A DNA stretch of 64,000 bases from Nostoc sp. NIES-4103 (GCF_002368335.1 NZ_AP018288.1:7901051-7965050), one strand, 5' to 3'. Shown: positions 51,676 to 61,115, counted from the first letter of the stretch. A program made the numbers and translations. The notes: a model not told the origin generated them from the sequence alone.

Positions 51676-54600
51676 ATGACCCCGATCGCCAAAGTAAACT
51701 TGCGGGTAAATATTGATATTGAAAGTGTACTGCGCCGAATTACAAATCGTATTCGTCAAACATTAGATTTAAAAGAAATTATCACAGCAACAACGGCGGA
51801 AGTATGCTCATTACTTGGAACTGACCGAGTAATGATTTACAAATTCCATGTAGATGGAAGCGGTCAGGTCATTGCTGAGTTTATTCATGAAAATCGCTTA
51901 CCATCGCTACTAGGGCTAAATTTTCCGGCTGACGATATTCCAACCTATGCGCGTGAACTGTTTATCAAGTCAAGGGTGCTTTCTCTTGTCGATGTTGATA
52001 CTCAACAAATAAGTCAAGTTCATCTGCAAGACTTGGAAAATGGAGAAATTATTTTAGAAGATATCCGTTACCGCCCTGTAGATTTATGTCATATTGAATA
52101 CTTAACAGCTATGGGGGTGAAGTCTTCTCTAGTAGCGCCTATTCTCTATCAAAATGAACTTTGGGGGCTATTAGTATCTCACAATTCTCAGCCACATTCG
52201 ATACCAGAATATGCACTAGAAGTAGTGCAGATGGTAGTAGATCAGCTGTCAGTAGCGATCGCTCAAAGTACTCTTTTAACTCAAGCCTGTGAACAAGCCC
52301 AACGGCAAGCCGTCGTTAACCGCATTGCTAATTTGCTACATTCATTACCCACCATTGTCCTACAGCCAGCTTTAGAAGCAGCCGTAGCTGCCTTTGATGG
52401 TGCTGGTGGTAGGCTTTGCATTAGAAATGAAGGCTTTAATTTTGAGAATGGCAGCGTCAAAACTGTAGCAGAATGTTTGATTCCTGGCAGCGATTGTATC
52501 CAGGTTTATACCTGCGGACGGCAACCGATGATGCCAGCAAAAACTATATATCCACTGATGGAACAGTATAACGTCTGGCAAGAATACTACAAATCTCATG
52601 ACTATGATGTTTGGGCAATTTCAGACTTATATGAAACTCCAGGTTTGCGAAGTTTAGAAGGTGCTTTTCAACCTACTAAAATTCGTAGCATTTTGATGAT
52701 TCCGCTTCAGTATCGTCAGCAATTATTGGGCTATTTAACCATTTTCCGCAATGAAATTGACACAGAGATTCTCTGGGCTGGTCAATTTGATTTCGATCAA
52801 AGGCAACTTTATCCCCGTCGTTCATTTGAGGCTTGGCGAGAATCTAAAAAGGCTCAACCTCGCAAATGGACAGTTGAAGAAATTGAACTAGCTAGAGAAC
52901 TTAGGAAGCACTTCGCCTCAGCAATTCAACAGCACGAACTATATCAGCAAGTACAAGCTTTTAATGCCAAATTAGAACATCAAGTCAATAAGCGTACACA
53001 TGAACTCCAACGGACAGCTGAACAACAACAGGCTGTATTTGGTGTGATTGCCAAAATTCGCGCGTCTTTGGATACTACTACGATTTTTCAAATTACCACC
53101 AAAGAAGTTTGTCAATTACTCAAAAGCGATCGCGTTTCTGTTTATCGGTTTAATTCTGATTGGGGTGGCGAATTTGTTGGTGATTTTGAAGCGGCTAGTC
53201 CATACTGGTTAAACGAGTCCAAACTAGGGATTAATCTTGTTTGGAATGACACGTATTTACAAGACACAGAAGGCGGACGCTACCGCTACAATGAAACCTT
53301 TGCGGTGGATGACATCTATAAGATGGGATTCACTCGCTGTCATGTGGAAAATCTAGAAAATTATCATATCTATGCTTTTATACTTGCCCCTATTTTTGTT
53401 GGGCAAAAACTTTGGGGTTTACTAGCAGCTTATCAACACTCCGGCCCTCGACAATGGAGAGCTTCTGAAATTAACTTTATCAGTCAAGTGGCTGCCCAAA
53501 TGGGGGTAGCACTGCAACAATCTGAATTACTTGCACAAACTCAAGAGCAAGCATTGGATTTACAACAAGCAGCAGTACAGCAACGGGTATTATTTGAAAT
53601 TGTCGCCAAAATTCGGGAATCTCTTGATTTGAATGCGATTTTTGAAGCTACCACCCAGGAAATTTGTAAATCACTGCAAGCGGATCGTGTGGCTATCTAC
53701 CACTTTCAAGCAGATTGGAGTGGTGAGTTTATCGCTGAGTTTGTGGGTGAGGGTTGGGTGAAGTTGGTAAATGGCGATATTAACACAGTTTGGCAAGATA
53801 GCTATTTGCAACAAACCCAAGGCGGACGATATCGCAATAATGAAACTTTTGCAGTCAATGACATCTATCAAGTTGGACATTCTGAGTGTCACATTGCATG
53901 TTTGGAGCAATGTCAAGTTAAAGCATATGCGATCGCGCCAATATTTATTGGACAACAACTTTGGGGCTTGCTAGGAGCTTATCAAAATTCTGCACCCCGC
54001 CAGTGGGAAGATTCAGAAATCAAGTTTATCGCTCAAATTGCTAATCAGCTTGGGGTTGCGCTGCAACAAGTTGAATTACTCAGACAAACTCAACAACAAG
54101 CAAACCAGTTAGCACAAGCTTTACAGAATTTACAACAAACTCAAACCCAACTCATCCAAACTGAGAAAATGTCTAGTTTGGGTCAACTAGTAGCTGGTGT
54201 TGCCCATGAAATTAACAATCCGGTAAATTTTATCTATGGCAATCTTTCCCATGTGAGTGACTATACTGAAGATTTACTCAGTATGTTGAATCTCTATCAA
54301 CAAGAATGCTCCAACCCTAGTCTGAAAATTTTTCGGCGTGCAGAAGAGATTGACTTAGAATTTATCATTGAGGATTTGCCCAAAACTCTCGCTTCCATGA
54401 AAATCGGGGTTGATCGTATCCGTCAAATAGTCATGTCTTTGCGGAATTTCTCTCGCCTCGATGAAGCGGAAATGAAAGCTGTAAATATTCACGAAGGTAT
54501 TGATAGCTCTCTCCTAATTTTGCAACATCGCTTGAAAGCCAAACCAGAAAGTCCTGGGATTGAGATCATCAAAGAGTATGGTGATTTGCCATTAGTACAG

Positions 54601-54990
54601 TGCTATGCTGGACAACTGAATCAAGTATTTATGAATGTTTTGAGCAATGCGATCGATGCTCTAGAAGAACACCAAGAATCGAAATCAGAACCTGACCACA
54701 GTCAAATTACAATCCGAACCACTGTTGGAGAACTCAAAGGTAATGTTAAGAGTGTAGTGATTCAAATTACCGACAATGGTGCCGGAATCCCAGAAGCAGT
54801 GAAGGCGAGAGTATTTGATCCATTTTTCACAACTAAACCAGTAGGAAAGGGTACTGGCTTAGGGCTGTCAATTAGTTACCAGATTGTCGTGGATAAACAT
54901 CATGGTGTTTTTAAATGTGATTCGCAACCAGAATTAGGCACAAAATTCTGGATTGAAATTCCAGTTTCCAATGTTACATTTAATTTGTAA
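51676..54990 (+). CDS. Cyanobacteriochrome-type hybrid sensor histidine kinase with four GAF domains
   Basis: Cytoplasmic light-sensing kinase of 1104 residues. GAF1 (about 20-200) is phytochrome-like (LLGLNFPADDIPTYAREL) with C138-His (DLCHIEYLTAMGVKSS). GAF2 (about 225-420) lacks the Cys-His. GAF3 (about 450-615) has C555-His (RCHVENLENYHIYAF) and GAF4 (about 635-800) C738-His (ECHIACLEQCQVKAY). Cys-His is the bilin attachment signature of cyanobacteriochromes. A coiled coil leads to HisKA with H844 (GVAHEINNPVNF), then an HATPase (NVLSNAIDAL, ITDNGAGIP, GTGLGLSISYQIV). No receiver domain or membrane helix is present. No response regulator is adjacent. Confidence 0.9.
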   Translation: MTPIAKVNLRVNIDIESVLRRITNRIRQTLDLKEIITATTAEVCSLLGTDRVMIYKFHVDGSGQVIAEFIHENRLPSLLGLNFPADDIPTYARELFIKSRVLSLVDVDTQQISQVHLQDLENGEIILEDIRYRPVDLCHIEYLTAMGVKSSLVAPILYQNELWGLLVSHNSQPHSIPEYALEVVQMVVDQLSVAIAQSTLLTQACEQAQRQAVVNRIANLLHSLPTIVLQPALEAAVAAFDGAGGRLCIRNEGFNFENGSVKTVAECLIPGSDCIQVYTCGRQPMMPAKTIYPLMEQYNVWQEYYKSHDYDVWAISDLYETPGLRSLEGAFQPTKIRSILMIPLQYRQQLLGYLTIFRNEIDTEILWAGQFDFDQRQLYPRRSFEAWRESKKAQPRKWTVEEIELARELRKHFASAIQQHELYQQVQAFNAKLEHQVNKRTHELQRTAEQQQAVFGVIAKIRASLDTTTIFQITTKEVCQLLKSDRVSVYRFNSDWGGEFVGDFEAASPYWLNESKLGINLVWNDTYLQDTEGGRYRYNETFAVDDIYKMGFTRCHVENLENYHIYAFILAPIFVGQKLWGLLAAYQHSGPRQWRASEINFISQVAAQMGVALQQSELLAQTQEQALDLQQAAVQQRVLFEIVAKIRESLDLNAIFEATTQEICKSLQADRVAIYHFQADWSGEFIAEFVGEGWVKLVNGDINTVWQDSYLQQTQGGRYRNNETFAVNDIYQVGHSECHIACLEQCQVKAYAIAPIFIGQQLWGLLGAYQNSAPRQWEDSEIKFIAQIANQLGVALQQVELLRQTQQQANQLAQALQNLQQTQTQLIQTEKMSSLGQLVAGVAHEINNPVNFIYGNLSHVSDYTEDLLSMLNLYQQECSNPSLKIFRRAEEIDLEFIIEDLPKTLASMKIGVDRIRQIVMSLRNFSRLDEAEMKAVNIHEGIDSSLLILQHRLKAKPESPGIEIIKEYGDLPLVQCYAGQLNQVFMNVLSNAIDALEEHQESKSEPDHSQITIRTTVGELKGNVKSVVIQITDNGAGIPEAVKARVFDPFFTTKPVGKGTGLGLSISYQIVVDKHHGVFKCDSQPELGTKFWIEIPVSNVTFNL

Positions 54991-55018
54991 ATTGTGATGA
55001 TTCTGCTGTGGTTATACA

Positions 55019-55711
55019 ATGTCAAATTTATCCGATGAACTCATAAATATCTGGTTGGAAGATGGACAACGTATCAGCGATCGCTATTCTGAATTAGTCT
55101 TAAAGGAGGGACTAATATCAGCTAAAAGCATTGGCGAAAGAGATGATCAAAGAAATTGGCAAGTTTTCGATCAGCTTTTTGAAAGCGTTGTCATTCAACC
55201 AGATTGCTCAATATTAGATATAGGTTGTGGCAAAGGGGAAGTTATTGATTATTTGTCGTTGCGTTTACCAGATATTAATAATTTGAATTATTTGGGAATA
55301 GATATTGTCCCTGCTTTTGTCACAGAAGCAAAGCAGAAATTCCCTTTAAAAGAGTTTCAACTAAACAATTTTATTAATCCTGATTTTTCCCCAGAAAATA
55401 AATTTGATATTGTGTTGGCTTTAGGAGTTTTAGTAACTAGAGTACGTGAATATGACCTATTTTTTGAGTATTTTGTCAGAAAAATGCTCAAGTGTGCTAA
55501 AAATTACGTTCTTTTTAATATTATTTCTGATATTGATTCAACTTCTCTTAATTACTCACAACCGAATGGAGTTGCACACTCCACAGTTTTGAATCCTGAT
55601 ATTTTGTACTTATTGATGGATAGCGTTGATTGTTACGCTTGGAAGGCGGAACCTTATAAGATTTTTCCAGATGCAACCGACCTTTTTGTACACATTCAGT
55701 TAGAGCCTTAA
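55019..55711 (+). CDS. Class I SAM-dependent methyltransferase
   Basis: A 230-residue protein with a Rossmann-type methyltransferase core: motif I ILDIGCGKGEVIDYL near residue 65, then LGIDIVPAFVTEAKQKF (motif II) and FDIVLALGVL (motif IV equivalent). The N-terminal 55 residues (DGQRISDRYSELVLKEGLIS) are helical. The C-terminal part (LLMDSVDCYAWKAEP) is less conserved. The substrate is unknown. It begins 28 bases after the histidine kinase gene and may share its transcript, although that does not link the functions. Confidence 0.85.
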   Translation: MSNLSDELINIWLEDGQRISDRYSELVLKEGLISAKSIGERDDQRNWQVFDQLFESVVIQPDCSILDIGCGKGEVIDYLSLRLPDINNLNYLGIDIVPAFVTEAKQKFPLKEFQLNNFINPDFSPENKFDIVLALGVLVTRVREYDLFFEYFVRKMLKCAKNYVLFNIISDIDSTSLNYSQPNGVAHSTVLNPDILYLLMDSVDCYAWKAEPYKIFPDATDLFVHIQLEP

Positions 55712-55750
55712 GGAAGGAGTAAATAGAAAGTATTAATACGAGAAATGATA

Positions 55751-56434
55751 TTAAATTGCTAATATCTCTTCTCCACCGGGATAGCAAAATGAGGCGCGAG
55801 GTGCATAGAAGCCCCAGAGGATTTCTAGTGGTGTCTTTGGACGTAAGGCGTAGACTGAGTGGCTTGGTTCCAGGAATTCAACAGAGAGGATTTCCCAAGG
55901 AGTAACTGGCTCAGAGATAAAAGGATAATTTCCACTCACAAATGTGTTATCTAGTTTGGTGATATATCGTAGTTGACCACGGGACACGCCGGCAATAGTA
56001 CTGCCCACCTTAGCAGTAGTCCGAATAATAGGGATACCATCAGACTCAGTGGTAGCAACCAAGCGATCGCCATCGAGAGTAATAGTTGTCTGTCCTGGTG
56101 TTGCAGGTACACCATGTTCTTTAGTGTAGGCGCGGACGGAGGGACTAGAATTAAAATAATGTGTCCACCATCGGCCTGGAATTGCACCATCAGGAGTATC
56201 TAATCCTTGGAGATCAGCACCGATGTATGTGAGTGAATATGCACCGAAACCCGATGTCTGTTCTTCAGTATCGACTACATACTGATTCATAAATACAGCA
56301 CCGTTATTAGCTGGCTCCAGAGCATTTGGCACAAGTGCTTTCACAGCATCAGGATATTCCGGTACCCAACCATAGTACAACATCCGGCTATTAATGATTA
56401 ATTGTGCAGGAACAAGCTGTTGCTGTTGACTCAT
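55751..56434 (-). CDS. Acetoacetate decarboxylase-family protein
   Basis: 227 residues. The N-terminal strand MLYYGWVPEYPDAVKALVPN-ALEPAN and the TSGFGAYSLTYIGADLQG segment resemble the acetoacetate decarboxylase superfamily, which also contains many enzymes that are not decarboxylases. A catalytic Lys at the position used by the Clostridium enzyme is not clear by eye (TAKVGSTIAGVSRGQLRYITK is a candidate area), so the reaction is uncertain. Soluble, no signal peptide. It converges on the methyltransferase gene and stands alone. Confidence 0.6.
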   Translation of the reverse strand: MSQQQQLVPAQLIINSRMLYYGWVPEYPDAVKALVPNALEPANNGAVFMNQYVVDTEEQTSGFGAYSLTYIGADLQGLDTPDGAIPGRWWTHYFNSSPSVRAYTKEHGVPATPGQTTITLDGDRLVATTESDGIPIIRTTAKVGSTIAGVSRGQLRYITKLDNTFVSGNYPFISEPVTPWEILSVEFLEPSHSVYALRPKTPLEILWGFYAPRASFCYPGGEEILAI

Positions 56435-56639
56435 AAACTTTGATTATTCAGTGGAAAGTAACGCTGAAGTAGTTCAAAATTTAGCACAAATCACTCATCA
56501 ATTGAGCTAATTAGTAGCCGATCAACTTCCCAACAATTTTTTACATTAGCTGACTGTAATATTATTTACATATTTTCTCTAAACTTTACTGTATTTGATG
56601 AATTAGCACTCTGAATCAGAAATTTTAACGCTAATTAAA

Positions 56640-56831
56640 TTAGTGATAAACTATACTAATACCCATAGCTACAATCAGCGGAATCAAAATTGGAATTGCA
56701 ACTATAAGCCCCCATTTGCCAAACTTAATTTCTTCACCTTCAGATTTTAAGAATGCAATCCAACCTACAACTCCCATTAAAATCCAGATACACCCAAAAA
56801 CAAGAAATATAACAAAAACTGAGTCTTCCAT
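56640..56831 (-). CDS. Small two-helix membrane protein
   Basis: 63 residues with two membrane segments, VFVIFLVFGCIWILMGVVGW and LIVAIPILIPLIVAMGISIV, joined by a charged loop (LKSEGEEIKFGK). No family is recognised. The composition is that of a real membrane protein rather than a chance frame. The frame begins at ATG 56831; the surrounding 200 bases on either side are AT-rich without genes. Confidence 0.5.
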   Translation of the reverse strand: MEDSVFVIFLVFGCIWILMGVVGWIAFLKSEGEEIKFGKWGLIVAIPILIPLIVAMGISIVYH

Positions 56832-56972
56832 TGCCGTTAAAGACCTCTGCTGAATATAAACAGGACTTACGCAACTGAGTATATGTCCGAAGCGACCGAA
56901 ACGTAGTGTAGCAAAGCAATCTCCCTAAGAGGATGTTTAAAAAGTATTATGCGAAACATCAAAGTCATTCAA

Positions 56973-57064
56973 GACCTAACCCCCTGACCCCCTTTCCGAC
57001 GCGGAAAGGGGGAATTCAAAGCCTATCGACCTTTCGGGGAGAGGAATGGAAGCGGGGTTTTGAG
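56973..57064. repeat. Composite hairpin repeat downstream of ssb
   Basis: CCCCCTTTCCG (56988-56998) and CGGAAAGGGGG (57002-57012) form a perfect 11-bp hairpin around ACG. It is followed by CTTTCGGGGAGAGG and GCGGGGTTTTG. The arrangement is the same as at 33383-33548. It lies just downstream of the ssb stop on the minus strand and may end that transcript. Confidence 0.7.
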
Positions 57065-57092
57065 TATACTTTACGACTTTCCAAACATCCTC

Positions 57093-57659
57093 TTAGAAAG
57101 GAATATCATCAGGATCTGCTTCTGACTCTGTGGCTGATGGATAGTTGGTCAGTTCAAAATTGCTTGGTTGAGAGATAGGTTCAGTTGTTTGGGGAACGAC
57201 ACCAACAGTAGTTTTAGCTGGGGTAGCTGCTGGACGATGTGAATCATAACTACTATCACTCGCAGATGATGCCACACCAGAGGAAACTGCACCAGATGAT
57301 TGCCGTGCAGGAGTTTCTGCAACTGATGTATTTCTGGATGAAGTAGTATTAAAATCACCTGCTAAAGATTGAATTTGTTGGACTGTCAATTCAGCACGTT
57401 TTTCTTTAAAACCTTCTTTACGTTCAACAGTATGCATACCCAAGCGACCTACTAAAATCACGCGATCGCCTTGATGGTAGTTTTGCTGAATTTCTGTTGC
57501 TAAATTTCCCCAACCTACAACTTTCAATGTGGCTGGTTGATCATCTTGCTTTTGGGAATTGGGAAACTGCACAAGCATTTCCGTAAATGCCAAGTTATCC
57601 GGTGTATAGCGTAGTTGCGGTTCTTGAACTATTTGGGCCATTAAAACGCAGCTGTTCAT
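57093..57659 (-). CDS. ssb: Single-stranded DNA-binding protein
   Basis: The OB-fold domain covers residues 1-115 (MNSCVLMAQIVQEPQLRYTP, then VVGWGNLATEIQQNYHQGDR and ILVGRLGMHTVERKEG). A Ser/Thr/Pro-rich disordered linker follows, and the protein ends in the acidic tip DPDDIPF, which binds partner proteins of replication and repair. It coats single-stranded DNA at forks and during recombination. At 188 residues the length is usual for cyanobacteria. It stands alone on the minus strand. Confidence 0.92.
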   Translation of the reverse strand: MNSCVLMAQIVQEPQLRYTPDNLAFTEMLVQFPNSQKQDDQPATLKVVGWGNLATEIQQNYHQGDRVILVGRLGMHTVERKEGFKEKRAELTVQQIQSLAGDFNTTSSRNTSVAETPARQSSGAVSSGVASSASDSSYDSHRPAATPAKTTVGVVPQTTEPISQPSNFELTNYPSATESEADPDDIPF

Positions 57660-57944
57660 TACATCCTCCTGATTGGGAAAAGTGCTGATTACAAAAGGGG
57701 GTTTTTATATGTAGCGCCAATCAATACCTAAGTATGTGCAATTGTTTGCATTTTTTAATATTGCCTGAATCCATTTCCTACAAGCACTTTCGGTTTTGAG
57801 TTATTTCTAGCATAAAAGTCAAGCGATCGCTTTGAGCCGCATTCAATATGCCACTCATCACTTTCGCCTGACTGGTACGAGCATTGAATTCTGCATGAAT
57901 AGTATAATTGTACCACTAAAAGGCTGATAAGACTAAAAGAATAA
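57660..57944. other. Intergenic region
   Basis: About 285 AT-rich bases with a GCGATCGC site and no supported gene. The ssb promoter is expected in the first part (57660-57760). It ends at the start of the TTACGCAA-type element. Confidence 0.5.
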
Positions 57945-58057
57945 TTACGCAAGTGTCATATATTTTGGGCAAAAATTGTCCAAAGTGACGCATTCCAAAG
58001 TCCAAAAACCTTGACTGTTGACTACCATCGCAGAAAATATCTGTGCCAGTTGCGTAA
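57945..58057. mobile_element. TTACGCAA-ended MITE-like element
   Basis: TTACGCAAGTGTCA (57945-57958) and TGCCAGTTGCGTAA (58044-58057, complement TTACGCAACTGGCA) are terminal inverted repeats of 14 bases with two mismatches, bounding a 113-base unit with no coding capacity. Related ends occur at 16639-16656 (in the carbonic anhydrase stop region), at 20940 and at 56863-56876, and the first ~40 bases match the sequence after the carbonic anhydrase gene. A target duplication is not clear. Confidence 0.6.
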
Positions 58058-58069
58058 GTCCTGGAAAAC

Positions 58070-59329
58070 TTACACTTGTACATGCACAGGAAATACACCC
58101 AAGGCAATCAACCGCGCTGGGAGGTCGCGCAAAATCGGCAACTTCAACAAAACAGGTGGTTGAAAACTACGATTTGAGGTAAGAATTGGGGCGAATACCT
58201 GCTTTTGAATAAAAGTCTGAAATGCTTGAATAATCCTTGTGGGTAACTCACGTTGACGTTGTACTTTTGCTAGGTCACTGAGTTCTATGTGTTGGTTTTT
58301 TAGCGGTTGAGTCAGTATATTTGCAGCCACTACAGCATCTTGAATCGCGTAGTTAATGCCAACTCCACCCACAGGTGACATGACATGAGCAGCATCACCA
58401 ATGAGTAGCAGTCCCGGACGATGCCAACGCTTGACACGGCTAGACTCTACAGAAAGAAAAGCGACCTGTGACCAATCGTGTAAGTGTGGGATGCGATCGC
58501 TTAATTCTGGCACAACTTCCACCACAGATTTTTTTAACTCTTCCAATCCAGCAGCTCGCAATTTTTGATACCCTCCCTTGGGGATGACATAGGCAAGTTG
58601 CCATTCGTCCCCACGGTCAAGCATAGCCACGATATGACCAGGAGCGAAACGCCCCATCCCTCCCTCTGGATCTTGTGGCTTTTTGGGTAGGCGGAACCAC
58701 AGAATATCCATTGGTGGTGAAGTTTCAATTGACTCAAAGCCACCGAGTTGTCTTAAACGTGAATGGCGACCGTCTGCACCAACTGTAATTATGGCTCGGA
58801 CTTCGTGCCAGCCACCCCCACCTCGATAACGGACACCTTGAATTACCCCATTTTCTGTAATTAATTCCTGTACATTTGCGCCCGTTACCAGCTGGAAATT
58901 GGGATATTTTTGTGCTTCTTGGGTGATGAACTCCAAAAACCTCACCTGGGGAAGCATTGTGATGTAAGGGTATCGAGTTTTTAAACGACTAAAATCTGCG
59001 AGTGTGACGGTATCTTGAGGAGTTTGAACCCTAATACGACGCATTTTGGCATGGGGCAATTGTAGCAAGCGATCGCTTAAGCCCAATTCCTCCATAATTT
59101 CCATCACCGATGGATGAATTGTATCCCCCCGAAAGTCACGATCAAAATCTTTATGTGCTTCTAACAACTTGACGCGAATACCTTGACGCGCCAACAAAAG
59201 AGCCAACACAGCCCCAGCAGGGCCACCACCCACAATGCAACAATCTGTTGTTTGTACGTCTACAATGTCATGAGCAGGGTTAGCGCTGGGGTGTTGGGAA
59301 GGATTTTCAGTTACATAGGTAGTCATCAC
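58070..59329 (-). CDS. FAD-dependent aromatic-type monooxygenase
   Basis: A group A flavoprotein hydroxylase of 419 residues. The FAD dinucleotide motif is CCIVGGGPAGAVLALLLARQ near residue 32. The Asp-Gly motif appears as TVGADGRHSRLRQLGG, and the second FAD motif as GDAAHVMSPVGGVGINYAI. The FRGDTIHPSVMEIMEELG segment is typical of this group. Enzymes of the family hydroxylate aromatic rings, quinones or polyketides using NAD(P)H. The substrate here is unknown, though the protein may be related to UbiH-type enzymes. It is divergent from the ABC ATPase gene. Confidence 0.88.
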   Translation of the reverse strand: MMTTYVTENPSQHPSANPAHDIVDVQTTDCCIVGGGPAGAVLALLLARQGIRVKLLEAHKDFDRDFRGDTIHPSVMEIMEELGLSDRLLQLPHAKMRRIRVQTPQDTVTLADFSRLKTRYPYITMLPQVRFLEFITQEAQKYPNFQLVTGANVQELITENGVIQGVRYRGGGGWHEVRAIITVGADGRHSRLRQLGGFESIETSPPMDILWFRLPKKPQDPEGGMGRFAPGHIVAMLDRGDEWQLAYVIPKGGYQKLRAAGLEELKKSVVEVVPELSDRIPHLHDWSQVAFLSVESSRVKRWHRPGLLLIGDAAHVMSPVGGVGINYAIQDAVVAANILTQPLKNQHIELSDLAKVQRQRELPTRIIQAFQTFIQKQVFAPILTSNRSFQPPVLLKLPILRDLPARLIALGVFPVHVQV

Positions 59330-59479
59330 AATACCTACTGACAGTCCTACAATACAGGGTAGTTTGCTTTTTATGGTTCAAGCTGTTTTTTTAACTTTTC
59401 GTATTTAGACAGAACGTGTATTATGGGCGCTAAACTGTACGCTTCGCAAAGTCCAGAGTCAAAAGTCCAAAGTCCAGAG

Positions 59480-59549
59480 TTATTAATCTTGACTATTGGC
59501 TATTGACTATTGACTATTGACTATTGACTATTGACTATTGACTATTAAT
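59480..59549. repeat. TTGACTA tandem heptamers
   Basis: Seven or more TATTGAC/TTGACTA units end right before the GTG start of the ABC ATPase gene. A non-repeated segment with CCAGAGTC AAAAGTCC units precedes it. Confidence 0.85.
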
Positions 59550-59557
59550 TAACACCC

Positions 59558-60901
59558 GTGGCCCAAGTTATTTTAGAAAACGTTTATAAAAGTTTTCCCT
59601 CGCGTAGAGGGGAAGTTGTTGCTTCACCAACCCAAACTCCACTTGAATCTGGCAACAAAAATGATACAGCGCAAGAGCGTGCAGGAAGCGTTAATGTCTT
59701 GCGACGGATTAACCTAACTATCCCAGATGGGGAGTTTATGGTGCTGGTGGGGCCTTCTGGTTGCGGTAAAAGCACCCTTTTACGGTTAATCGCTGGTTTA
59801 GAGGTGATGACTGGAGGCAATATTTGGGTGGGCGATCGCTTGATTAATGACCTCCCACCCAAAGAACGCGATATTGCAATGGTGTTTCAAAATTACGCCC
59901 TCTATCCACACATGACGGTGTATGACAATATCGCCTTTGGACTACGCCGCAGAGAGAAAGCAGGGGGAGCTGGGGAAGCTGGGGAAGCTGGGGGAGAAAT
60001 TACTCCCTCATCCCCCTCATCGCCCCATCTTCCCATTTGGGCAGAAAATCTACTCGTGGGAGCCACAAGGATACTACCGAAGGGACTGCGCTACATTTCT
60101 GACAAAGAACGGCAAATCAATGAGCAGGTACGTAGTGTTGCTCAACTGTTGCAAATTGAAGGTCTGCTGAATCGCTTACCCAAACAGCTTTCTGGGGGAC
60201 AAAGGCAACGCGTTGCCCTCGGACGAGCGATCGCCCGCAATCCCCAAGTATTTTTAATGGATGAACCGCTTTCTAATTTAGATGCCAAGCTACGTGCGGA
60301 AACCCGCACCCAAATTGTCAAATTACAACGCCAACTAGGGACAACAACAATTTATGTCACCCACGACCAAACAGAAGCAATGACAATGGGCGATCGCATT
60401 GCCATTATGTCTGAGGGTAAAATTCAGCAAGTTGCTTCTCCATTAGAAATTTACAACCGCCCAGCCAACCGCTTTGTTGCAGAATTCATTGGTTCACCAC
60501 CAATGAATTTTATTCCTGTGGAATTTCACGCCCCGTTGTTAATTACCAATTCCCAGTTCCGTCTCACACTTCCAGAAATTTGGGAAAATGTCTTGCAAAA
60601 ATATGATGGGCAAACCCTAATTTTAGGTATTCGTCCAGAACATTTAACTATAAGTGTACCTGCCACTAAAAATCTGCCAGTACAAGTAGACTTAGTAGAA
60701 AACCTCGGTCACGATTCTTTTGTTGCAGTCAGACTTGGCGACCATGGCTCTCAAACGATGAATAAAGCAAATTACTTACAATTACGAGTGCCCCCAGACC
60801 GATTAGTTAGGCCTGGTGAACAAATATGGTTATCATTAACTCCAGATAAAATTCACTTTTTCGACCCTGATACTGAGTTAGCTATATTTCCGAAGCAATA
60901 A
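59558..60901 (+). CDS. MalK/UgpC-type ABC ATPase with an internal repeat-derived insertion
   Basis: ATPase of a carbohydrate or polyol importer. Walker A GPSGCGKST, Q-loop MVFQNYALYPHMTVYDNIAF, signature LSGGQRQRVALGRAIARNP, Walker B VFLMDEPLSNLDAKLR, switch IYVTHDQTEAMTM, then a C-terminal regulatory MOBE/TOBE region. Between FGLRRREK and QINEQVRSVAQLL (about residues 134-185) lies an extra segment of about 50 residues starting AGGAGEAGEAGGEITPSS. Its DNA (59958-60035) is GCTGGGGAA and CTCATCCCC tandem repeat of the intergenic type. The insertion keeps frame and falls where the helical domain meets the ATPase core, a place that tolerates length change. The start is GTG 59558. A permease is not nearby. 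Confidence 0.9.
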   Translation: MAQVILENVYKSFPSRRGEVVASPTQTPLESGNKNDTAQERAGSVNVLRRINLTIPDGEFMVLVGPSGCGKSTLLRLIAGLEVMTGGNIWVGDRLINDLPPKERDIAMVFQNYALYPHMTVYDNIAFGLRRREKAGGAGEAGEAGGEITPSSPSSPHLPIWAENLLVGATRILPKGLRYISDKERQINEQVRSVAQLLQIEGLLNRLPKQLSGGQRQRVALGRAIARNPQVFLMDEPLSNLDAKLRAETRTQIVKLQRQLGTTTIYVTHDQTEAMTMGDRIAIMSEGKIQQVASPLEIYNRPANRFVAEFIGSPPMNFIPVEFHAPLLITNSQFRLTLPEIWENVLQKYDGQTLILGIRPEHLTISVPATKNLPVQVDLVENLGHDSFVAVRLGDHGSQTMNKANYLQLRVPPDRLVRPGEQIWLSLTPDKIHFFDPDTELAIFPKQ

Positions 60902-60936
60902 CTTTTTAACTAAATATTTATTCTTGCGTACCTAGC

Positions 60937-61115
60937 TTGTAAATAGGGAGCAGGGGAGCTTTCAAAGCAGGGCAGCAGGGGGAATGAGGGAGAAAACAAT
61001 TAATCACCAATGCCCCATGAAGCCACATGCTCCACTTGGTGAGGCAGTCGGAGACAGGAGCGCTTTCCGCCGATGGGGGCTGCCTCACCGCACTGCCTCC
61101 CCCATGCCCCATTCC
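60937..61115. repeat. Mixed tandem and dispersed repeats
   Basis: GGGGAGC, GCAGGGCAGCAGGGGG, TGCCCCATG units and a segment GAGGCAGTCGG...GCCTCACCGC related to the 1188-1320 repeats. A few of its bases reach the end of the following minus-strand gene. Confidence 0.7.
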
